In this document: in pieces, positions 58,489 to 64,000 of the stretch
Numbering within the stretch: the stretch's first letter is position 1
Layout: each line of letters opens with the position of its first letter
Assembly (NCBI RefSeq): GCF_001050235.1
Contig: NZ_DF967972.1
Coordinates: 62,001-126,000 of the forward strand
From: Longilinea arvoryzae
GTDB taxonomy: Bacteria; Chloroflexota; Anaerolineae; Anaerolineales; Anaerolineaceae
Direction: 5' to 3'
DNA: 64,000 nucleotides
Made by a program: the position numbers and the translations under genes
The notes under the pieces: model-generated
Databases searched by the model: none
The model's input: the letters and a program-made list of their open reading frames with translations, nothing else
Told to the model about the DNA's origin: nothing

Positions 58489-59104
58489 AATCAATCCCAT
58501 TTCATTGCTCGATCTCCATTGGATATAAGCCCTGGTAACCAGTGTTAATGGTCGAATTTTCTCAATGCAAATTCAACCCAAGAAAGGTTGCCTGCGATGG
58601 ATTAATTGACCCTAATCTTTCTTTCTACAATGATCCCTCTGATCATCTTGTCTGGATACAGTCAAGATTTCCAACGCGATCGTTCCGCTTACGACCACAC
58701 TGATGAGGACTGTCCCTCTGCCAACCATCACCCTATTCCCCACACATACGCTCACTATCCCGCTTAGAACAACCTATCAGAAGATTAAGATGAATTGAAA
58801 AAGAGATGCGAACAGAAAAAACGTAGTTCACCAAAACTTAAGCTATTCATGAAAGCATCTCCATGAAGAATCACAGCACAAAACGAGAAGTGTAAATTTT
58901 CAAACGATTTCATCGAAACTTGGGAGCGCGGAAATTATTCAGGCGCCGACCTCGCAGGTTGAAGTAAGAATCAATATCAAAAAGGTTTCAATTACATCGC
59001 ACAAACCAGTTGTAAAACTGTGCTTTTTTGGTATTTTAATTATAAATACTATTCCATTTTGAAAACAACACACATTCTACTCTCCACCAGAAATCAGGTG
59101 CCGC
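58489..59104. other. AT-rich gene-free region
   Basis: About 616 bp after the metalloprotease with many stops in all frames. It contains a diverged copy of the CGACCTCGCAGGTT word at about 58945 and no clear terminator. TATAAA-like sequences near 59040 may serve the next gene. It looks like decayed or acquired DNA continuing the low-GC island. Confidence 0.5.
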
Positions 59105-59761
59105 ATGGGACTCTTCGCCGACAAACTCCTCCTCAAGCTGACCGCTGCCAGCCTGCCGGACGGCGAACTGCAGCTCCACATCGAGAAATCCGAAACCAGA
59201 CCCCCGCATCTCCTCCCCTTCAGCGGCATTTCGCTCGTCGCCGGCCAGTTGACCGTTCTGACCGAGCGCCATCCGAAATCGCTGTGCAAACGCCTGCTCC
59301 ATTTCATCGAATTCACCGGCGCGCCGCTGGAACCCACCACGCTGATCTCCGGCTTCGACCTCGAGCTTTATGAAGGCGGCGCCGGAATTTATAATAAATT
59401 CAACCCGGTCCGCAATCCGGGCCGCTCGTTGATCAACGACGATCTCCTGCAGACGGAAATCGAGCAAACCCTGCTGAACTACGCCATCGCGCTCCTCAAC
59501 CAGGCGGAGGGCCGCGAAAAATCCGCCTTCCGCTTCTATCTATTGATGATGATCCGTTCCTACCAGATGGAGATCATCCCCGTCATTCGCCAGACCAACC
59601 TCTACGATGCCCGCCAGCGCAGGAAACTGGATAATACCACCGTCTTCCTGGCGACCTTGATCTTCCGCAACTGGAATGAGCCCGAACATCTGGCAACCGA
59701 GCACGCCAGATTCCTGGAAAATCTATCCCTGGCCAAAGCGTTCGACGCTTATTTGATGTAG
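59105..59761 (+). CDS. Hypothetical protein (218 aa)
   Basis: A soluble protein with normal high-GC codon use, unlike the DNA just upstream. Beta-rich start (LFADKLLLKLTAASLPDGELQLHI), helical C-terminal half (LLNYAIALLNQAEGREKSAFRFYLLMM). No SD better than AGGT. It ends 14 nt before the deaminase gene, so a shared transcript is likely. Family not recognised. Confidence 0.65.
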   Translation: MGLFADKLLLKLTAASLPDGELQLHIEKSETRPPHLLPFSGISLVAGQLTVLTERHPKSLCKRLLHFIEFTGAPLEPTTLISGFDLELYEGGAGIYNKFNPVRNPGRSLINDDLLQTEIEQTLLNYAIALLNQAEGREKSAFRFYLLMMIRSYQMEIIPVIRQTNLYDARQRRKLDNTTVFLATLIFRNWNEPEHLATEHARFLENLSLAKAFDAYLM

Positions 59762-59775
59762 GATCCGAGGACCGC

Positions 59776-60642
59776 ATGGACATGCTGCAAACCGCAATGC
59801 GACACGCCATCTCCGAAGCCCGGACCAGCCTGCGTGAAGGCAATCACGGCTTTGGCGCAGTCATCCTGCGCGATGGGCAGATCATCGCTCAGGCGCACGA
59901 CCGCGAGGAGACCGATCAGGACCCCACCTCGCACGCCGAGACCAATGCCATCCGGCTGGCCGCCGCAACCCACGGCAAGCACTTGGACGGCTGCATCCTG
60001 GTCGCGACCCACGAACCCTGTCCGATGTGTTCGGCGGCGACCCTCTGGTCAGGCATCACCGAGGTGGCATACGGCTATTCGATCGCCCGGGCCATTGCCC
60101 AGGGGCACACGCGCATCGATCTGCCCGTCGGAGAGCTCTTCGCCCGGGGCGGGAAAACGCTCACCCTGCACCCGGACGTGCTGGCCGAGGAATGCGCGGT
60201 GCTCTACCACCCGCTGGTGCGCAGCGAGATCAAGCGCCTGCGCAACGTCAGCGAGGCGGATCTGGCGGCCTATAACCAGGATTCGATCGAGCGCCGCCTG
60301 GCCTGGTTCGCCGAGAACCGGCATAAGCTTGATTTTCTCAACGGCGACCCGCTGGAGAGCGCCTATGAGCTGATTCTGCGGCGCCTCGGCCTGACACCCA
60401 GCGAAGCGCCCATCGTCGAAAAAGATCATCACCGGCTGGTATTCCACTCGCTGAATTTCTGCCCGACCCTGGAAGCCTGCCAGATTCTGGGGCTGGATAC
60501 GCGCTCCATTTGCAAACGCTACAACGAAAACTCGATGAATGCCCTGATCCGGCAAATCGACCCGCGCCTGCGCTTCGCCCGCAATTATGAAAAGCTGCGC
60601 CCGTACGCGGCGTACTGCGAAGAAATGATCCTCCTCGAATAA
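59776..60642 (+). CDS. Nucleoside deaminase with an extra C-terminal domain
   Basis: 288 residues, ATG with GAGG five bases upstream. The N-terminal 150 residues are a cytidine/guanine-deaminase-like fold with zinc site His53-Ala-Glu55 and Cys82-Pro-Met-Cys85. The C-terminal part (about 205-288, with FHSLNFCPTLEACQILGLDTRSICKRYNE) resembles the L-2-amino-thiazoline-4-carboxylate hydrolase-like domain. It deaminates a purine or cytosine derivative; the second domain may bind or process a related ligand (inference). Confidence 0.8.
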   Translation: MDMLQTAMRHAISEARTSLREGNHGFGAVILRDGQIIAQAHDREETDQDPTSHAETNAIRLAAATHGKHLDGCILVATHEPCPMCSAATLWSGITEVAYGYSIARAIAQGHTRIDLPVGELFARGGKTLTLHPDVLAEECAVLYHPLVRSEIKRLRNVSEADLAAYNQDSIERRLAWFAENRHKLDFLNGDPLESAYELILRRLGLTPSEAPIVEKDHHRLVFHSLNFCPTLEACQILGLDTRSICKRYNENSMNALIRQIDPRLRFARNYEKLRPYAAYCEEMILLE

Positions 60643-60644
60643 AC

Positions 60645-60696
60645 CAACAGCCAATTGCTAATCACTAACAGCTAATGGCTAATCGCTAACCGCTAT
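60645..60696. repeat. 7-nt repeat (GATTAGC/GGTTAGC)n in a convergent gap
   Basis: Seven units read on the minus strand as GGTTAGC, GATTAGC, CATTAGC, TGTTAGT, GATTAGC... The flavodoxin stop TAG (60681-60679) lies in the second unit, so residues AVS-Asp and the stop of that gene come from the repeat. Confidence 0.82.
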
Positions 60697-61158
60697 CTTC
60701 TCCCCCCACTTCTCCGCCCGCTCGATCTCCCCGTCCCACAGCGGGCCTTCGGAACCGTGCACGAAGAATCCCTCCGGCTTGAGCGCCAACGTCCCGCCCG
60801 CCGCGGCCAGCTTCCGGCCGATCGGCTCGGCGGCGTAGCCGAAGATCCGCTCCATGAAGGTCAGGAAGGCGTTGTTGACCTCTTTCACGTCCATGCGCGT
60901 GTCGAAGGCGGCCACTTTTATGCCCTGTAGGGCGCCGGCCGGCAGCGTTTTCAACAGCGCCTTGGTGCCGTCGGACGGCTGAAAGCCGCGCGTGGGCGAG
61001 CCGATTACGACAAGGTCGAACCCTTTGAACTGCTCGGGCCGCGCATCCGCGACGCGCAGCACGGTCACCTCGAAGTGCGCAGCCAATCCGCCCGCAATCG
61101 CCTGGGCGATCTTTTCGGTGTTGCCGAAAAAAGATTCGTACACGACAAGTGCTTTCAT
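60679..61158 (-). CDS. Flavodoxin-domain protein
   Basis: 159 residues from ATG 61158. The FMN phosphate loop reads ESFFGNTEKIAQAIA, then LVVIGSPTRGFQPSDG and AAFDTRMD, a short-chain flavodoxin pattern of the type seen as stand-alone proteins. It carries electrons or acts as an FMN reductase-like partner. Longer starts (61197, 61230) are possible but lack support. The C-terminus runs into a 7-nt repeat. Confidence 0.82.
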   Translation of the reverse strand: MKALVVYESFFGNTEKIAQAIAGGLAAHFEVTVLRVADARPEQFKGFDLVVIGSPTRGFQPSDGTKALLKTLPAGALQGIKVAAFDTRMDVKEVNNAFLTFMERIFGYAAEPIGRKLAAAGGTLALKPEGFFVHGSEGPLWDGEIERAEKWGEKIAVSD

Positions 61159-61257
61159 GGTATCTCTCACTTTTTCATCATCGAAGGATGAAATCATGGT
61201 AAGAGAAAATCCTGCCGGATTCAATGGCAATTTGGACAGTATTTTCGGATGCCGCCA

Positions 61258-61758
61258 GAGGACGTAGACTCAAGCCGCTCCTTACGCCAACCGACAGGGA
61301 CGTGGACTCACCCTCTTCGAGGGCTTAGGCCACCCTGACAGACGGCATGGGCCGGAATGGCTGCGCCAAGCTGCGTCCGTGACCGCGGCATACCTACGGC
61401 GTTGAGCTCAACCCTGGGGACGTGGGCTCAAGCCCACTCTATCCCTTCGAGGGCTCCGCCCACCGCACCCACCCACGGCGTAAGGGCGTCAGCGGGAAAT
61501 TCGAACGGCATCGGCCCGGCTGCGCCAAGCTGCGCCCGTGACCGCAGCGTACCCACAGCGCTGAGCTCAACCCTGGGGACGTGGGCTCAAGCCCACTCTA
61601 TCCCTTCGAGGGCTCCGCCCACCGCACCCAACCACGGCGTAAGGGCGTCAGCGGGGAATTCGAACGGCATCGGCCCGGCTGCGCCAAGCTGCGCCCGTGA
61701 CCGCAGCATACCCACAGCGCTGAGCTCAACCCTGGGGACGTGGGCTCAAGCCCACACT
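61258..61758. repeat. 159-bp tandem repeat, about 2.6 good copies plus a degenerate one
   Basis: The word CGTGGGCTCA recurs at 61421, 61580 and 61739, exactly 159 bp apart. Each unit contains GTGGGCT-CA-AGCCCAC (7-bp hairpin) and CCCTTCGAGGG. Degenerate unit pieces run from 61258. Because 159 is a multiple of three, a frame stays open across the units, but it lacks a start signal and is probably not coding. It separates the divergent flavodoxin and ABC-F transcripts. Confidence 0.85.
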
Positions 61759-61795
61759 ACCACTAGCCTTTTGGCCAGTCTTTCGTTCGCCGGGC

Positions 61796-61825
61796 TTGAC
61801 GTGAATTTGCACCTCATGATAGACT
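61796..61825 (+). promoter_or_regulatory. Promoter of the ABC-F leader
   Basis: TTGACG (61796-61801), 18-nt spacer, extended -10 TGA-TAGACT (61817-61825). Six bases then lead to ATG 61832, so the leader ORF begins at or next to the +1. Confidence 0.75.
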
Positions 61826-61831
61826 AAGCGC

Positions 61832-61912
61832 ATGAACACATCAGCAGTCGTCTACCATTTGGTCGCCAGGACAGGCGGCGAAGGCATCGCCTTCTCGGAG
61901 TGCGCCTGCTGA
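61832..61912 (+). CDS. 26-aa leader peptide upstream of ABC-F
   Basis: ATG 61832 to TGA 61912 encodes MNTSAVVYHLVARTGG...ECAC (26 residues). No SD: it starts at the predicted +1. It includes an internal hairpin (GAAGGC/GCCTTC, 61880-61894). Its last codons (TGC GCC TGC TGA) can pair with the terminator 5' arm. The position ahead of an ABC-F gene matches the leader ORFs that induce antibiotic-resistance ABC-F proteins by ribosome stalling (established for other species; inference here). Confidence 0.7.
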   Translation: MNTSAVVYHLVARTGGEGIAFSECAC

Positions 61913-61937
61913 CTGAATAGTTACACGCAGTATTAAT

Positions 61938-61976
61938 CAGCCGCGGCGCCTCAACGACCCGCGGCTGTTTTATTTT
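61938..61976 (+). terminator. Leader terminator of the ABC-F gene with alternative pairing
   Basis: CAGCCGCGG (61938-61946), 12-nt loop, CCGCGGCTG (61959-61967), then TTTTATTTT. The competing structure pairs GCGCC (61902-61906) with GGCGC (61945-61949) and GCTGA (61908-61912) with TCAGC (61937-61941), which destroys the terminator stem. Confidence 0.85.
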
Positions 61977-61992
61977 AACTTTGTCGTATTTT

Positions 61993-62023
61993 GCCGCGGT
62001 TTCAACCGCGGCCGTTTGTTTTA
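61993..62023 (+). terminator. Second GC-rich hairpin before ABC-F
   Basis: GCCGCGGTT (61993-62001) and AACCGCGGC (62004-62012), then CGTTTGTTTT. It could be a second attenuator in tandem. It shares the CCGCGG core with the first, so cross-pairing is also possible. Confidence 0.6.
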
Positions 62024-62051
62024 ATGGATAATTAGCAAGGAGTTTCGCATC

Positions 62052-64000
62052 ATGTCAATCCTCACCGCAGAAAATCTCAGCCTGTCCTTCGGCGCCTTCG
62101 ATTTGTTCGGCGGCATCTCGCTCAACATCGCCCGCGACAGCAAAATCGGCCTGATCGGGCCGAATGGCATCGGCAAGACTTCGCTGCTGCTGCTGCTGGC
62201 CGGCATCCACACCCCCACCACCGGCCAGGTGCACATGGCGCGCGGCACGCGCCTGGGCTACCTGCGCCAGGAGGCCGTGGAGGCCTTTGCCGCGCGCGAG
62301 AATACCGTTCACGCCGAAATGCTGACCGCCTTCAGCGACCTGATCGGCCAGCAGGAGCGCCTGCACGCCCTTGAAGCGCAGATGGCCACCGATTTCAGCG
62401 ACGAATTGCTGGAGCAGTACGGCAAACTGCAGGCGGCCTTCGAGCAGGCCGGCGGTTATGAATTCGAACTGACCATCCAGCAAACGCTGCAGGGCCTGGG
62501 GCTGGGCAAGGAAACCTGGGATGAACCCCTCAACCATCTTTCCGGCGGGCAGAAGACGCGCGCCCTGCTGGCCAAATTACTGCTCGAAAAGCCCGACCTG
62601 CTCATGCTGGACGAGCCCACCAACCACCTCGACCTGGAAGCCGTGGAGTGGCTGGAACGAACCCTGCGCGAGTGGGAAGGCGCCGTGTTGATCGTCAGCC
62701 ACGACCGCTACTTCCTTGATAACGTGGTCAACACCCTGTGGGAGATGACTCCCACCGGTCTGGAACTTTACCCGGGTAACTATTCCTCCTACCTGCTGCA
62801 AAGGCAGGACCGCTGGGATTATTACGAACGTGTGTATAAGGAAGAAAAAGAGCGCCTCCTGAACGAAGTCGATTTCATCCAGCGCAACTGGGTGCGCGAC
62901 AGCACCCACGCCCGCGCGCTGGGCCGCCTGCGCATCCTGACCCGCGAGCTGGCCATCGTCGATCATTTCGGCGTGCTGGCGCTGCGCAACGGCAAGCAGT
63001 GGAACGAGTTCGATCTGCATGCCGACCGCCCGCTGGACGTGATCGAAGCCGTGCGCAAGGTCAACGCCATCACATTGCCCAACTCGCGCCCGCCTCACAT
63101 CAAACCCCGTCTGGCGGCCGCCAGCGTCACCGGCACCATCGTCATGCGCGCCAAACGGTTGACGGTCGGTTACTCGACCCGCCGGCTGTTCAGCACTTCC
63201 GACCTGGAGTTGCACCGCGGCGAGTGCGCCGCCCTGATCGGTCCCAACGGCAGCGGCAAGACTTCGTTCATCAAGACCATGCTGGCCGAGATCGAACCCC
63301 TGGAAGGCGAAATCGAACTCGGGCCCAGCGTCCGGGTGGGTTACTTCGCCCAGGCGCACGACGGGCTGAACGCCGAGCGCAGCGTGCTGGACGAGCTGCA
63401 ACTGCGCAAGGAAATGGACGCCGAGGCGGCCCGCCGGCACCTGGCCGCTTATCTCTTCCGCGGCGAGGACGTCTTCAAGCAGGTCAGCAACCTCTCGGGC
63501 GGTGAACGCGCCCGCTTGGCGCTGGCGTTGCTGGCGCTGCAGGGCGCTAACTTCCTGGTGCTGGACGAACCCACCAACCATCTGGATATCCCGGCCCGCG
63601 AGGCGCTGCAGGAAGTCCTGGAGGATTACACGGGCACCATCCTGCTGGTGTCGCACGACCGCTATCTGATTGAGCGTCTGGCGACGCAGATCTGGGAGCT
63701 GCGCGATGACACCCTAAAGGTGTTCAGGGGCGGCTACCGCGAGTTCATTCTGCGCCAGTCAGCCAGTTCGCCGGTCAACAAGCAAACCGTGCTGGCAGTA
63801 AACAGGCCGCTCTTCAAGGTCGACAGCCGCGAGGCGCGCAAACGCGCCGAAGCCCTGGAACGGCTCGAGACGCGCATCCACGAGCAGGAACAGGCCCTCA
63901 AGAAACTGTACGTGGAACTGGAACGCGCCAGCCAGAAACGTGCCTACAACCAGGCCAGCGAGCTCGGCCAGCGCACCGTCGAGGTGCAGGCCACGCTGGA
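62052..64000 (+). CDS. ABC-F family ATPase (3' end outside window)
   Basis: ATG 62052 has AAGGAG (62038-62043) eight bases upstream. At least 649 codons are visible. Two ABC domains with no membrane part: Walker A GPNGIGKT (about 37-44) and GPNGSGKT (about 397-404), signatures LSGGQKTRA and LSGGERARL, Walker B LMLDEPTNH and LVLDEPTNH, and between them the linker with a Tyr/Glu/Arg-rich arm (YYERVYKEEKERLLNEVDF). A coiled-coil C-terminus begins near codon 595, as in Uup/YdiF-like members. ABC-F proteins bind the ribosomal E site and relieve stalls or drug block. Which subfamily cannot be fixed by eye. Confidence 0.92.
   Translation, partial: MSILTAENLSLSFGAFDLFGGISLNIARDSKIGLIGPNGIGKTSLLLLLAGIHTPTTGQVHMARGTRLGYLRQEAVEAFAARENTVHAEMLTAFSDLIGQQERLHALEAQMATDFSDELLEQYGKLQAAFEQAGGYEFELTIQQTLQGLGLGKETWDEPLNHLSGGQKTRALLAKLLLEKPDLLMLDEPTNHLDLEAVEWLERTLREWEGAVLIVSHDRYFLDNVVNTLWEMTPTGLELYPGNYSSYLLQRQDRWDYYERVYKEEKERLLNEVDFIQRNWVRDSTHARALGRLRILTRELAIVDHFGVLALRNGKQWNEFDLHADRPLDVIEAVRKVNAITLPNSRPPHIKPRLAAASVTGTIVMRAKRLTVGYSTRRLFSTSDLELHRGECAALIGPNGSGKTSFIKTMLAEIEPLEGEIELGPSVRVGYFAQAHDGLNAERSVLDELQLRKEMDAEAARRHLAAYLFRGEDVFKQVSNLSGGERARLALALLALQGANFLVLDEPTNHLDIPAREALQEVLEDYTGTILLVSHDRYLIERLATQIWELRDDTLKVFRGGYREFILRQSASSPVNKQTVLAVNRPLFKVDSREARKRAEALERLETRIHEQEQALKKLYVELERASQKRAYNQASELGQRTVEVQATL

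Noticed and set aside
58489-59104. Hidden gene in the AT-rich gap
   Set aside because: Stops are frequent in all six frames and no start with an SD opens more than a few dozen codons.
61357-61827. 156-codon frame through the 159-bp tandem repeat
   Set aside because: It stays open only because the unit is a multiple of three; no SD, no promoter in place, and it overlaps the ABC-F leader promoter.

Overview
The window reads as a moderately GC-rich (high fifties percent by eye) bacterial chromosome segment with short intergenic gaps and many small operons. The best guess is a Chloroflexota bacterium of the Anaerolineae type. The reasons are secreted proteins with Thr/Pro-rich (TPT) linkers and a shared hydrophobic C-terminal tail ending in Arg, a baeRF-type release-factor homologue, a GatCAB amidotransferase set and a compact tatA-tatB-tatC block. 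This placement is inference; no rRNA gene is present. Two tRNA genes (Arg, Pro) are present, and no phage, IS transposase or CRISPR array was recognised.

Layout. 1-12.7 kb: lipoprotein (partial), OsmC protein, mrp-tatCBA block, a membrane histidine kinase, a hydrolase, tRNA-Arg, pterin genes (PCD, folE), transaldolase, MFS transporter, a PadR-controlled membrane gene, surE. 12.7-18.4 kb: RIO-type kinase preceded by a translated leader plus terminator, and a very large secreted GH13 amylase/pullulanase. 18.6-30.7 kb: PilZ protein, MFS, SpoU methyltransferase, esterase, gatC-gatA-glycosyltransferase-gatB, CYTH protein, and an fmdB-CsoR/CstR-osmC operon with a visible promoter and operator. 30.8-36.1 kb: an operator-controlled membrane protein/regulator/ABC exporter block, an epimerase, and a second PadR pair. 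36.4-45 kb: secreted cadherin-like repeat protein, RNase HII, GT2, tRNA-Pro, esterase lipoprotein, phosphatase, methyltransferase, Nudix, LysM lipoprotein. 45-53 kb: a histidine kinase beside a degenerate kinase, then a protein-quality block (DnaJ-type, HtrA-type, baeRF). 53-64 kb: phosphatase, phosphodiesterase, GNAT, a secreted CLCA-like metalloprotease in an AT-richer island, deaminase, flavodoxin, a 159-bp tandem repeat, and an ABC-F gene running off the window.

The most interesting signals are regulatory and repetitive rather than protein-coding. First, two loci (upstream of the ABC-F gene and upstream of the RIO kinase) have the same layout: strong promoter, a 23-26 codon leader ORF, and an intrinsic terminator whose 5' arm can instead pair with the last codons of the leader ORF. 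This is the logic expected of ribosome-controlled attenuation. The two leaders also share the 11-mer GAGTGCGCCTG. Second, many intergenic gaps, above all those between convergent genes, are filled with short-period (7- or 9-nt) repeats arranged as inverted pairs that begin at or in the stop codons of the flanking genes; in one case the repeat is translated as a C-terminal tail. Third, several genes look leaderless, with the start codon six bases after the -10 hexamer.

Most starts were chosen from visible Shine-Dalgarno (SD) sequences, overlaps with the upstream gene, or -10 spacing; uncertain ones are flagged. All functional calls rest on motif reading by eye, without database searches.
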